A stretch of 21,724 bases of DNA from a virus, in IMG/VR virus record IMGVR_UViG_3300036761_000373, positions 1-21,724 of that record. The stretch is one strand, 5' to 3'. The first letter of the stretch is position 1; every line of letters starts with the position of its first letter. A model generated the notes under the pieces. The model saw only the letters and a list, made by a program, of their open reading frames with translations. It did no database searches and had not been told where the DNA came from. The position numbers and the translations under genes were made by a program. This document shows, piece by piece, positions 1-7,892 of this stretch.

Positions 1-1145
1 ACCACGTCCACCGCCGGGAACGGGTCGATGAAGGGGACGTTCGGCCCGAGCAGGCCGAGGGTCGAGTACGCCTGCGACGCGCCCGCCACGGGCATGAGAC
101 GCAGTTCCGACGCCGCGCCCACCGTGGGCGAGATGAGGAGCAGACGACCTTCGCGGTCGTCGCGGGCCACGTCGGTCAGGAGCGTCGGGATCGCCGCCTT
201 GAGCGCGGCGTTGATCTGACGCGCCACCTCAACCGCGTTGAGGGTGCCGTGCGTGAGAACGATGGTCACGCCCGCGCCGGGGGCTCCGTCCACCTTCAGC
301 TTCACCGTGTCGTTGCTGGAGGTGATGATGAACGGCTGGAACTCGGAACCGAGGAACTCCGCGCTCGTCGCCGCCGTGATCGTGATCGGGGCGTCGTCGG
401 GGATGAGGGGGATGCGGATCATCGGCGTGCCGAGCGGAGCCATCTCCGCGCCCTGAAGGGCCGCGTCGCCGAGGATCGTGCCGCGATCCGACACGACATC
501 CGCCCAGTCCGTTGCGATGGAGTCGCCCACCAGCCAGCGGAGACCGGGGTCGTTCTTGTACTGCTTGGGGATGCGACGCTTCATCTCGGAGAAGATGCCC
601 TTCTGGATCGAGGCACCCTTCACGTCGAGGATGTGCGCCCCTTCGGTCTGGAGGTTCCAGCCGTTGAGACGGCGCAGGAGGCGGTCGCGGGGGCTCGTGC
701 CGACCGTGGTCACGTCGCCGTTGATGGCGAGGTCTTCCATGTCGGTCGAGATGCGCTCGACCATCGTGTTCATGATGGTCTGCTCGAACTCGTTCTGCTC
801 GATGTTGCCCTGCAACACCTCGGTCGTGATGTTCCACGCACTGCGGAGCTTCTGCGCCCGCAGGACGATGCGCTGGAACTTCGCACGGGACAGGTTGCCC
901 GTGTCGGTGGCCTCGTCCACGCTCTCCGTGACGGGCTCGCCGATCCACAGCTTGTCCACGTCCATCAGGGGACGGGGCATCCGGATGAACCGGGAGATCG
1001 GGAGCAGGACCGAGAACTTCTTGACGAGGGTGACGAACTGGGTCTGCTGAAGCGGGTTCAGCAACCCGCCCGTGAGAAGGTCGCTCGTGGCGATGGTCTT
1101 CTCGATCATCTCTTCGTTGGCATCACGGCTCGCTACAGCGTTCAT
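1..1145 (-). CDS. Major capsid protein, HK97 fold, 3' end cut by window edge
   Basis: This is the shell-forming capsid subunit. The frame starts at ATG 1145-1143 behind an AGGAGG site nine bases upstream and stays open for 381 codons to the left edge, so the C-terminus is missing. Family-typical segments are visible: an ESVDEAT stretch near residue 75, then a WNITTEVLQ stretch, then ERISTDMEDLAINGD near residue 140, which match the spine-helix and P-domain patterns of HK97-fold capsids. After the GTPMIRIPLIP segment (about residues 239-249), roughly 115 residues look foreign to the fold and resemble the flagellin hook IN motif (KVDG, then a T-L-NAVEVARQINAAL helix, then GRLLLISPTVGAAS, then TLGLLG). 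The gene follows the protease-scaffold gene after 38 bases, as expected for a head operon. The capsid identity is family recognition; the domain assignment of the insert is inference. Confidence 0.88.
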   Translation of the reverse strand, partial: MNAVASRDANEEMIEKTIATSDLLTGGLLNPLQQTQFVTLVKKFSVLLPISRFIRMPRPLMDVDKLWIGEPVTESVDEATDTGNLSRAKFQRIVLRAQKLRSAWNITTEVLQGNIEQNEFEQTIMNTMVERISTDMEDLAINGDVTTVGTSPRDRLLRRLNGWNLQTEGAHILDVKGASIQKGIFSEMKRRIPKQYKNDPGLRWLVGDSIATDWADVVSDRGTILGDAALQGAEMAPLGTPMIRIPLIPDDAPITITAATSAEFLGSEFQPFIITSSNDTVKLKVDGAPGAGVTIVLTHGTLNAVEVARQINAALKAAIPTLLTDVARDDREGRLLLISPTVGAASELRLMPVAGASQAYSTLGLLGPNVPFIDPFPAVDV

Positions 1146-1183
1146 CTGATTCTTCCTCCTAAGTTTTCAAAAATCCACACGAT

Positions 1184-2893
1184 CTAGTATTTGGCGGTGG
1201 CCTCGCCCGCCGCCTTGTCGAAGAGTCCTCTCCACGTCCCGGCCCTGCCCTTCGACGGCACCTTGACCGTGGAATCCACCGTCCCGCGAGGTCCGCTCTG
1301 GCTCACACCGCCAGCCTTCTCCACCCTGACCACGCGACCCTCCAGATCAGCGAGACGCCTGTTGGAGTCGTTCGTGACCGAGCCGAGTTCCTCCAACGAC
1401 TTCTGGAGAAGCTCGGAGTTCCGCGCCTGTTCCTCGGCCATCTTCTCGATGGCGACTTCGATGAAAGACTTGGTGATCTCGGTTTGCTTCTCGACCAGAC
1501 CGCCCAGAGCCTTCTCCAGCGACTCCGGAGTGAGGGACTTGCCGAAGTTGTCGTTGGTTCCGACCTGCGGAAGATTGCCCGCCTCGCGGAGCTTCTTCAT
1601 GGTGAGGTCGAGGGCTTCCTTGGCCGTCATCGTGGTGGACTTGATCTCCCCGCCCACCTGAATGTCCCGGCGGGAGTCGGTCACGGCAGTCGCGGCCATC
1701 GCCGCGTCGCCCGTGGCCTTGTCGGGGCTGAACGCACCCTTGGGGCTCGCGCCCGAAAGGTCGCGGGGCGCGAAGGGCGCATCCGCCGCGATCATGGACA
1801 CGGCCATCTGCTCGCCCGCGCCGAGAGCGGCACCGCTGGCCTTGGCGAGAAGGTGCCGAGTCGTCCAGAGGGCGTTGTAGGCCGCGTTGACGATCTCCTT
1901 CTCCTCGTCGCTTCCGGAGGAGAGAGGGGCGTCAGGGGTCGGGTTGTTGTACTTGGAGAGAAGGATGGCGATGTCGTTGACGAGATCAGCCACTCCGGTC
2001 TCTCCCGCGTTCCGGGCTTTCATCTCAGGCTTCATGACTTCTTTCTCCGGTTGGGGTTTGCAGTCCTTGACGGCCACCTTGTTCTCGGTTGCGGCAGGGC
2101 AGACGGCCTTCTCCGCAGAAGCGGGGCTGGCGGTCGTGGTGCTTGCAGGAGTCCGGGGAGTCGTCTCCATCTCGGTCGGCGTCTCCTCTTCCGTGGGAGT
2201 CCCTTCCTTGTTCATCTTTCCTCTTCCTCCGAACAAACGCCCGAGGGTCGCAAGTATCCCCGCGCCCTTTTTCATGTCGTCCTCGTTGACGCCTTGGAGG
2301 GCATCCTTCTCGACGCCCTGCCAGCCGTCCTTCTCTGCATCGTCGAGAGCCTTGGAGATGGCCTCGACGTATCCCGTCCGGGGATTCGCCGCCTGCTTCT
2401 CCCGCGTAGCGGCGATGTGGTCCAGATCGAGATCGTTGATGGTCCGAGCCAGTCCGCTCGGCGTCATCTCGACCGCCACGGAGTCGCGGTTCTTGAGGTT
2501 GAGCTTCCCGCCGATGGAAAGCTGACGTTTGCACTCGCCGCTCGCCACTTCCTTGAACAGCTTGCGGGCCTGCGGGAACTCGCCATCGAGTTCGATGGTG
2601 GCGAAGAACTTGTTGATCTTCTTGCCATCCTTGCCCACGCTGGTCACGATCTCACCGTCCACGGTCTTCCCGAACTCGAACGTGGAACGGTGATTCTCCA
2701 AGAACGGAACGCCCTTCTTCGAGGCGGTCGCCATCTTGGTGAGCGCGGCGGTGCTCATGCGATCACGCTGAAGGTCCAGCCCGTCGTCGCTGGCGACGGC
2801 ACGGACGTACATCTTCCCGGTCTTCTCGTCCTGCCACGCCTTTTCGCAATCGGCGTCGAACTCGAACCGGACGGCAGAGAACTTATCGTTCAT
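1184..2893 (-). CDS. Prohead protease (S78/HK97-like) fused to a scaffold-like C-terminal region
   Basis: Probable head-maturation protease that cleaves scaffold and capsid during procapsid maturation. The N-terminal 170 residues fit the HK97-type serine protease pattern: a DDGLDLQRDRM segment, H68 in FLENHRS, S126 in KRQLSIGGKL, and a closing INDLDLDHIAAT segment near residue 155. The remaining 400 residues contain a Thr/Pro/Ala-rich linker (about 230-280), acidic and alanine-rich stretches, and a helical, coiled-coil-like region (about 450-530) ending in a Lys/Arg-rich tail. This is the usual make-up of an internal scaffold. ATG 2893 is preferred over an upstream in-frame start at 2914 because a GGGGAG site sits just before it. 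It overlaps the portal stop by 11 bases, suggesting coupled translation. The capsid gene follows directly. Family assignment is by motif only. Confidence 0.8.
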   Translation of the reverse strand: MNDKFSAVRFEFDADCEKAWQDEKTGKMYVRAVASDDGLDLQRDRMSTAALTKMATASKKGVPFLENHRSTFEFGKTVDGEIVTSVGKDGKKINKFFATIELDGEFPQARKLFKEVASGECKRQLSIGGKLNLKNRDSVAVEMTPSGLARTINDLDLDHIAATREKQAANPRTGYVEAISKALDDAEKDGWQGVEKDALQGVNEDDMKKGAGILATLGRLFGGRGKMNKEGTPTEEETPTEMETTPRTPASTTTASPASAEKAVCPAATENKVAVKDCKPQPEKEVMKPEMKARNAGETGVADLVNDIAILLSKYNNPTPDAPLSSGSDEEKEIVNAAYNALWTTRHLLAKASGAALGAGEQMAVSMIAADAPFAPRDLSGASPKGAFSPDKATGDAAMAATAVTDSRRDIQVGGEIKSTTMTAKEALDLTMKKLREAGNLPQVGTNDNFGKSLTPESLEKALGGLVEKQTEITKSFIEVAIEKMAEEQARNSELLQKSLEELGSVTNDSNRRLADLEGRVVRVEKAGGVSQSGPRGTVDSTVKVPSKGRAGTWRGLFDKAAGEATAKY

Positions 2894-4778
2894 CGCTCCC
2901 CCCACGACCAACACTGGCTCCCATCATAACAAGACGGCGGGCATCCGCCATAAGTTCTGTTGCAATTCTGAAAGCACCTTCGGACATCCCTCGGGACCTG
3001 CTCTTTGAGGACAACTTGAGCCGGGGGTTTTCCTGCTTCCCGCGAGGTTCGTTGGTGAAAGCCGTAGGAGGCTCCTCGGGCATGAACGCATCTTCCGGAG
3101 CAGAAGGTTCTCCGCCCGCGCTCGGCTCCATCCCCGGCTCGCTCGGCGCACCTTCCTCGCCCGGCGCACCGCTCGGCATTTCCGGTTTCGGCATCGCCTG
3201 TTTTTCGTCGAGGGCGATGGCGAGTGCGAGCCCTGCGGTAAGTTCGGCCATCGCAACGGACAAAGGCTTGTCCGCGAAGTAAAAGTCCTTGGGGTAAGGG
3301 GGCTTCCCAATCTTCTCGCGCATTTCGTTCGGCGTCATAGCACCGAGCGAGGCGTAGATTTGATCCATCCGCGCCATGTCGAGGGGATCGGTGAGCGTGA
3401 GACGGGCGAACCGGAACTGAACTCGGACTTGCTTCCGGTACTCCTCCATCTCCTCGCGGTCGTCCGGCGTCTTGGGGTCGTTCCCGAGGAGGGCGGACAG
3501 GAGATCGAACACAATGGTCTGGTTGATGATGTATTCCTTGGCGAGACGATCCGGCTCGAACTCCTGCTCGTTGGTGATCTCGCGGGACACCTGCGAGGAT
3601 GCCTTGTTGACGTTCTCGGTGGAGAAGAATACCGGGGCCATGCCGAAGATTTCACGAACCTCTTCGTCGTTGGCCGTCCGGTAGGTCTGGAAGCTGGCGT
3701 CTTCGGTCACGCCCACGGTGAGCGGCTTGAGTTCGATAGCCGTCTTGTTCTGCTGTTGAAAGCCGACCTTCGTGGGCTCGACCTGAATGACCATCACCCG
3801 ATGAGCCTGATCTACGCCGCGAGCTTTCCCGCGAACGAAATCCTCGACCTGTTGCATCGAGTCCTGCGTGAGCCTTCCGCCGGAGACCAGAAGGGCCATG
3901 CGGGGCACGGCATCGTTCTCGAAGAAGTTGACGTTTCGGATCGCCGACTGGCGGTTCCCGGCGATGGCCGTCGAAGCCGGGACGTAGCGCGGAGCCCCGT
4001 AGTAGGAATTCGTGGGGTCGTAGATCATGAAGTGGAGAATTTCGGTCGCCCGACTCTCTGCGGAGAGGGCGTTCTTTCCTTCCGAGAACTCTCCCTTCAC
4101 GGAGTCCATCCCGCGCTTGTCGCCGAACTCCTTGAAGTACCGCTTCTGGTTTCCGCGAATCTGGACGAAGCCGTAAACCGTCTGCTTCCCGCTCTCGTCG
4201 CGCATGACCCGCTTCCGCATGGTGGTCGCGGGAACGTGGTAGAGGCGGATAATTTTTCCGGCGTTGTTCCGAACGACTTCGATGAAACCATTCCCCGTGG
4301 ATTCCTCGTCGGTCTTCATCAGGTAGCAGAGTTCGGTGAACGGCATCTTCTCGTTGGGGTAGCTGAACAAAGAGCGGACGATCTCGGTCTGCTCCTCGAT
4401 GGCTTTCTTTTCCTTGTCCTTGGTCTCCGGCGTGAGGGGGTGGATGGGTTCGATGTTCCATCCGAGGCCGACCGTATTCCGGGCGTAGGACCGGATGCAC
4501 CGGGCAAGTCGAGTGTTGATCTTGGGCGTCTGCGCCCAAACGGAGGGGTTGTAGGTTGGGGCGACGAATTCTCCGGACGCCTGTTGCTCGAACTGGTCGA
4601 GTTGGCGAGACTTGGCCTCGCCCTCGTTGCTGTCGTCTTCCGATCCGCGCTTGGAGTTTGCGGCCTCTACGCGACCGCCGCCCAATAGCGCGACCTTGAG
4701 AATCTCGTCCATATCCTCTTTGGTGACACTCCCCTTGAGGAGCGTTTCTCTGACGGTTCCGTTGAACTCTTCGTTCAC
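2883..4778 (-). CDS. Phage portal protein, PBSX-type
   Basis: The portal forms the dodecameric ring at one capsid vertex through which terminase pumps DNA and to which the tail connector docks. The protein is 631 residues long. The central part (about 190-460) carries the pattern of PBSX-family portals: ILHFMIYDPTNSYYGAPRY, a run of AI-GNRQSAIRNVNFFENDA, the clip/stem-like PRMALLVSGG segment, and a late REIFGMAPVFFS followed by QEFEPDRLAKEYIINQ. The C-terminal 100 residues are rich in Pro, Glu and Gly and are probably disordered. I place the start at GTG 4778, which shares a GTGA overlap with the stop of the preceding gene. An in-frame ATG at 4907 would lie wholly inside that gene and yields atypical sequence. 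Next downstream come protease-scaffold and capsid, the standard head order. Confidence 0.9.
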   Translation of the reverse strand: MNEEFNGTVRETLLKGSVTKEDMDEILKVALLGGGRVEAANSKRGSEDDSNEGEAKSRQLDQFEQQASGEFVAPTYNPSVWAQTPKINTRLARCIRSYARNTVGLGWNIEPIHPLTPETKDKEKKAIEEQTEIVRSLFSYPNEKMPFTELCYLMKTDEESTGNGFIEVVRNNAGKIIRLYHVPATTMRKRVMRDESGKQTVYGFVQIRGNQKRYFKEFGDKRGMDSVKGEFSEGKNALSAESRATEILHFMIYDPTNSYYGAPRYVPASTAIAGNRQSAIRNVNFFENDAVPRMALLVSGGRLTQDSMQQVEDFVRGKARGVDQAHRVMVIQVEPTKVGFQQQNKTAIELKPLTVGVTEDASFQTYRTANDEEVREIFGMAPVFFSTENVNKASSQVSREITNEQEFEPDRLAKEYIINQTIVFDLLSALLGNDPKTPDDREEMEEYRKQVRVQFRFARLTLTDPLDMARMDQIYASLGAMTPNEMREKIGKPPYPKDFYFADKPLSVAMAELTAGLALAIALDEKQAMPKPEMPSGAPGEEGAPSEPGMEPSAGGEPSAPEDAFMPEEPPTAFTNEPRGKQENPRLKLSSKSRSRGMSEGAFRIATELMADARRLVMMGASVGRGGSDER

Positions 4779-5125
4779 GGTACACCAATCTCGGCCCAAG
4801 TGATCGCAACGGAATGCTTCACGCCACCAGCGATTCCCGTCGTGCGAAAACGAATCCGTTGAGCGGGCACGAGGTCGATCTTCTCCGGGGAGCGCGAGTT
4901 GGGCCACGAGTAAACCTGCCCCGCGAACGCGGCCACCCTGTCGAGTTCGTACACTCGATCCCCGTCAACGATTTCCACGAAAAGGGATACCGCGCCTGCG
5001 GCATCAGCCGACCACAGAATCGTCCTTGCGGAAAACGGATGGTAGCGTGCGCCCGCTTCCTTGGTGATGTTGACTCCCGTTTGGAAGTCTCGCTCAACCT
5101 GAAGAGTTCCTTCGCTTACGCCCAC
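4775..5125 (-). CDS. Small protein of unknown function upstream of portal
   Basis: A 116-residue protein that I do not recognise. It has no membrane segment or signal peptide. The composition and alternating hydrophobic pattern (for example AVSLFVEIVDGDRVYELDRV and KHSVAITWAEIGVP) suggest a compact beta-rich domain, as is common in small virion proteins. The only suitable start is GTG 5125; the ATG at 5136 is in another frame and terminates after a few codons. Its TGA stop overlaps the portal GTG by four bases, so it is probably co-translated with portal and made late. A connector, decoration or head-completion role is possible but is inferred from position only. Confidence 0.7.
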   Translation of the reverse strand: MGVSEGTLQVERDFQTGVNITKEAGARYHPFSARTILWSADAAGAVSLFVEIVDGDRVYELDRVAAFAGQVYSWPNSRSPEKIDLVPAQRIRFRTTGIAGGVKHSVAITWAEIGVP

Positions 5126-5204
5126 AGGTGTCCCATCCTATCTATCCGTGTCCGCAAATTCAACTTTACGTTGTTTTTTCCTTTTTGTCCAGTCACAACC
5201 AACA

Positions 5205-5732
5205 TCACGGAATCGTTATCGGAACAGGGGAGCAAGTCTCCGAGAAATCGAGAGCGGGTTCCACGAAGAAAGTGGCGATCTCAGTTCGGAAATCGTCCAC
5301 GAATGTCGGAAGGACGATGTGCGCCTGAACTCGCCACTGACCCAACTGATCCAAGTCGCCCACCACGGTCTTGTACCGAAGTCTCCCGTCAGTCCCATCT
5401 GTCACGAAATCCGCGTTCTTGACCTTGGCACCGCTGAGAGGTCGTCCGAAGATTATCTGCTTGGTCGGCGCACTGCTCAGATCGACGATGACGCCGCTCT
5501 TGTCCAGAACGACGATCTCGAACACAACCCCGATGTCGCCGAACCTGACCGATCCGAGATTCGCCACAACTGCCCCCGGACTAATGCCTCGATGCAATCT
5601 GGCCTCGATGCGCGGCGCGATCTTCAAGACCAGCAGAAACCCGTCAGAGGCGGGAATGCACGATGACGGGATGTTGGGGAGAACCAGCGGTTGCCCAAAG
5701 GGGCCGCAGGCACCGTCACAACATCCCGTCAT
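5205..5732 (-). CDS. Probable virion protein with a BppU-N-like beta-sandwich pattern
   Basis: A 175-residue protein. Residues about 65-155 read like the beta-sandwich domain at the N-terminus of phage baseplate protein BppU and relatives: GDIGVVFEIVVLDKSGVIVDL, then a TDGTDGRLRYKTVVGDL hairpin, then LGQWRVQAHIVLPT. This pattern is widespread in small structural proteins of siphophages. The N-terminus is unusual: Cys residues at positions 4, 5 and 9 within the first ten residues, plus another near 25. These could bind metal or form disulfides. The start is ATG 5732 with a GAGG six bases upstream. It lies 10 bases after the preceding small gene and 79 bases before the next. A structural role is inferred; head or neck placement fits the neighbourhood better than baseplate. 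Confidence 0.68.
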   Translation of the reverse strand: MTGCCDGACGPFGQPLVLPNIPSSCIPASDGFLLVLKIAPRIEARLHRGISPGAVVANLGSVRFGDIGVVFEIVVLDKSGVIVDLSSAPTKQIIFGRPLSGAKVKNADFVTDGTDGRLRYKTVVGDLDQLGQWRVQAHIVLPTFVDDFRTEIATFFVEPALDFSETCSPVPITIP

Positions 5733-5742
5733 CTGGACCTCG

Positions 5743-5985
5743 TTAGACGTTCACCAACGAGTCGATGACCTGCACCCGGCGCGGCAAGGCCGCCACCGCC
5801 GTCTGGAGAGCACCGAAGTTCGCCGCCGCGATGATCGCGGCACGGAGTTCCTGACGTTCTTCGATGAGAGCCATGAGCACGTCACGCAGGTCCCAGATGT
5901 CCGAGTTCCCACGGCCCGTCTCGGGACGAATGAAGACGGTCTGCCCGTCTCCAACAACTTTCGGATCGCCACCACCCATCGGCAT
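5743..5985 (-). CDS. Small helical protein of unknown function
   Basis: An 80-residue protein with a Gly-rich, polar first third (MPMGGGDPKVVGDGQ) and a long predicted helix (about residues 32-65: DLRDVLMALIEERQELRAAI and on into an Ala-rich stretch), ending in a short VQVIDSLVNV strand. The start at ATG 5985 is supported by AAGGAG seven bases upstream. It sits 14 bases after the HAD gene and 10 bases before the BppU-like gene, so it is clearly part of the same operon. The helix could mediate oligomerisation. I recognise no family. Confidence 0.65.
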   Translation of the reverse strand: MPMGGGDPKVVGDGQTVFIRPETGRGNSDIWDLRDVLMALIEERQELRAAIIAAANFGALQTAVAALPRRVQVIDSLVNV

Positions 5986-5999
5986 AGTTCACTCCTTAA

Positions 6000-6629
6000 T
6001 CAAGCGGCCTCGGCCCACAAATACGTCCCTTGGAGGCCCAACAGGGCCTTGAGAAAATCTCGTCCTTCGTCGGGCCGGACAATTCTATCATCCAGTTCGA
6101 CACCGTTCTTGAGAATGTCGCCGACAATCGAACTCTTCGAGCCCATCCGCTCAACCACGAGACCATTCTCGAAATCGAAAATGGCAATGGGGGCGACTTT
6201 CCCTTCGCGGTCGGCAACCATGAGCTTGACGGAAGATTTGGTCTCCCCGTCTATCTTCCACATCGAGCGGCGGCGGTCGAGTTCGGCGATGGTCTTCTGC
6301 CAGTCCCCGTCGAAGGCAACGGCCTTGTCGTCCACGGTTGCGTTGAAGAAAATCTTGCGCGAGTAGTCCTTGGCGTCAGTATCGGGGTCCTCGTTGATAT
6401 GATCGAAGGGGATTCCGTGACGCTCCAGAAGATTCCGGGTCTGGGCAAGATCGGAACGGTGAGTCCAGATGATGATCTTCCATCCGGTACTCTTGAGGTA
6501 GATCAGAGCCTCCTTCGCGCCGGGAATGAGATTCTCATTCTCGTCCACGAGAGTCAGGTCGCAGTCAACCCCGATGACAGGGGCTTCTGCGCCCTGCTTT
6601 TCTACCACAACTCGCCGAGTTTTTCCCAT
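6000..6629 (-). CDS. HAD-superfamily phosphatase-like protein with an extra C-terminal domain
   Basis: Residues 18-112 carry the HAD catalytic set: motif I IGVDCDLTLV with nucleophile D22 and acid/base D24, motif II IIIWTHR with T56, motif III around K92 (DYSRKIFF), and motif IV VDDKAVAFDGDW with D100, D101 and D107. The short HAD with a DDKA--F-GDW ending resembles the small BT0820-type phosphatases and may act on a phosphoester, nucleotide or protein phosphate; the substrate is unknown. Residues 125-209 form an additional domain (KLMVADREGKVAPIAIFDFENG and on to a Leu-rich C-terminus) that I cannot name. The start at ATG 6629 lies 28 bases inside the end of the kinase-like gene, which suggests translational coupling of kinase and phosphatase. 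It sits inside the head-gene cluster, so protein or virion modification is a reasonable guess. Confidence 0.78.
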   Translation of the reverse strand: MGKTRRVVVEKQGAEAPVIGVDCDLTLVDENENLIPGAKEALIYLKSTGWKIIIWTHRSDLAQTRNLLERHGIPFDHINEDPDTDAKDYSRKIFFNATVDDKAVAFDGDWQKTIAELDRRRSMWKIDGETKSSVKLMVADREGKVAPIAIFDFENGLVVERMGSKSSIVGDILKNGVELDDRIVRPDEGRDFLKALLGLQGTYLWAEAA

Positions 6630-7504
6630 ACCCTCAGACCTTTGAGTTGCCGGATTCTTGAAATGACTCCGGCCTCTTCGTCGTTCTGGAAATTCCTCCC
6701 CCAGAGGAGGTCTTTCACTGCGGCCTCGTCGATGCTCTGGATTTCACCCAGTACGGAGGGGTGAATGGGAGTCCCTTTGAGATGCTTTCCTGCGCTCGTT
6801 CGGAACCACTTCCGGTTGTCGCCCTTCACGAAGGAGTACCCGTTGTCGATGGCGTAGACGCGGCGTTCCGCATCCATGATCCAGTTGTTCGAGTGGCGGT
6901 CGATCTCGCCCCGGATGAAATCGAAGGCCGCGAGTCTGTGGAGCCAAGGATTCTTCTTGTCCTTGCGGTAGTCGTATCCCCGGTCGATCCACTGCCACGC
7001 GGTCGGCTGGTCGGCCCACGCCTGTAGGCTCCCGTAGCCGATGACGGCGATCTCCCTTCCGATGGTGGGGGGAGTGAGATCGAACCCGATAAGCTGGTCG
7101 AGTTCGTAGGACAACATCTCGCGTTCCGGCCCGGTGATCTTGGTGTCCACGCTCTCGCAGTACCGCTTGTTCTCAAACTGGAAGTGGACAGTCTTGAGAA
7201 CAGCCTTCAGCGTGGTCATGATTCCGGACTCGATGCCGTCCTTGAACGTGACCTTGAACGGACGGTGGATTCCCTGTCCGATGGATGCAACTTCGGACTC
7301 CTCGGAATCCATAAGAGCCCGGCACATGAGATCGCGGGTCTCGGAATCCCCGTGCTTGCGAGAGAGCGGAGTCCAATCCCCCTCGGCCCCTCGCATCATG
7401 TCGAGAAGGCCGAGTGAGAGTTCGGCGGACCCCTTTTCCGGGTGTTCCTCCGGACGGAGGCCGGAAAAGAGTCTCGCCGCTAGGACGGACTCTCTGGTTT
7501 GCAT
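6602..7504 (-). CDS. PI3/PI4-kinase-like (HipA/Fam20-type fold) putative kinase
   Basis: A 300-residue protein whose C-terminal half has the signature of bacterial PI3/PI4-kinase-like enzymes. E134 lies in a SYELDQLIGFDLTPPTI segment, followed by a GYGSLQAW segment (156-163), the catalytic-loop motif D202-R203-H204 with N207 and W208, and the metal-binding-like IDNG motif at 219-222 followed by YSFVKGD. The ATP-binding Lys is less clear; K88, K100 or K104 are candidates in residues 80-105. Such enzymes phosphorylate proteins or small molecules; no substrate can be read here. The start is ATG 7504, with an AAAGGG site, ten bases after the preceding stop. A longer in-frame opening up to 7648 lies inside that gene and is basic low-complexity sequence. 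The gene overlaps the HAD phosphatase gene. Fold assignment is by motif; activity is inferred. Confidence 0.72.
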   Translation of the reverse strand: MQTRESVLAARLFSGLRPEEHPEKGSAELSLGLLDMMRGAEGDWTPLSRKHGDSETRDLMCRALMDSEESEVASIGQGIHRPFKVTFKDGIESGIMTTLKAVLKTVHFQFENKRYCESVDTKITGPEREMLSYELDQLIGFDLTPPTIGREIAVIGYGSLQAWADQPTAWQWIDRGYDYRKDKKNPWLHRLAAFDFIRGEIDRHSNNWIMDAERRVYAIDNGYSFVKGDNRKWFRTSAGKHLKGTPIHPSVLGEIQSIDEAAVKDLLWGRNFQNDEEAGVISRIRQLKGLRVWEKLGELW

Positions 7505-7514
7505 CCGCCCTTTT

Positions 7515-7874
7515 CTAGTCGCCGATGGCGAGGAACCGAATGCGCTGGGACACGCCCTGCGCTTCGATTTCGAGATCGAGGACTCCGCTCGGCGTCGAGG
7601 CCATTTGCACGAGCATGGTCTTGTACGACTTGACGCCGAACGCGCCACCGTCGAACTTGAGCCTTGCGCCGTCGCCGTCCGCGAGGAGCAGAGCCCACAG
7701 GGGGTCCGCGATGGACGCGACGAGGGGCGCGAGATCGACGCTCAGAGGCCCCGGCCCGAACGTATCGTCGAGCAGAGCCTTGGCGTTCGCGTTGAGGCCC
7801 GTGAGGGCGCGACTCAGGGAGATGCCGTCCGAGGTCGAGAGGCCCGCCGTTGCGTTGAACGTGAAGTTCGCCAT
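7515..7874 (-). CDS. Small protein of unknown function, probable structural
   Basis: A 119-residue protein with a Thr/Ser/Ala-rich N-terminus (FTFNATAGLSTSDGISLSRAL), a hydrophobic middle (DPLWALLLADGD) and a beta-rich C-terminus (VLDLEIEAQGVSQRIRFLAIGD). It has no signal peptide or membrane helix. The start at ATG 7874 has a very strong AGGAGG site, one of the best in the window, which suggests high expression and would suit a decoration or other abundant virion protein. That role is inference. It is separated by 10 bases from the kinase-like gene downstream and 18 bases from the Cys/His-rich gene upstream. Confidence 0.68.
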   Translation of the reverse strand: MANFTFNATAGLSTSDGISLSRALTGLNANAKALLDDTFGPGPLSVDLAPLVASIADPLWALLLADGDGARLKFDGGAFGVKSYKTMLVQMASTPSGVLDLEIEAQGVSQRIRFLAIGD

Positions 7875-7892
7875 TGGAAAATCCTCCTCTGT

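Noticed and set aside
229-948. Minus-strand open frame in another phase over the capsid gene
   Set aside because: It is an Arg/His/Pro-rich product of a shifted frame, while the capsid frame is continuous from 1145 and gives clear family motifs.
5126-5204. Gap between two structural genes as a promoter or terminator
   Set aside because: The minus strand offers TTGAAT-N17-TAGGAT close to GTG 5125, but both boxes match only four of six positions. No stable hairpin with a T-tract is visible, so I did not list it.
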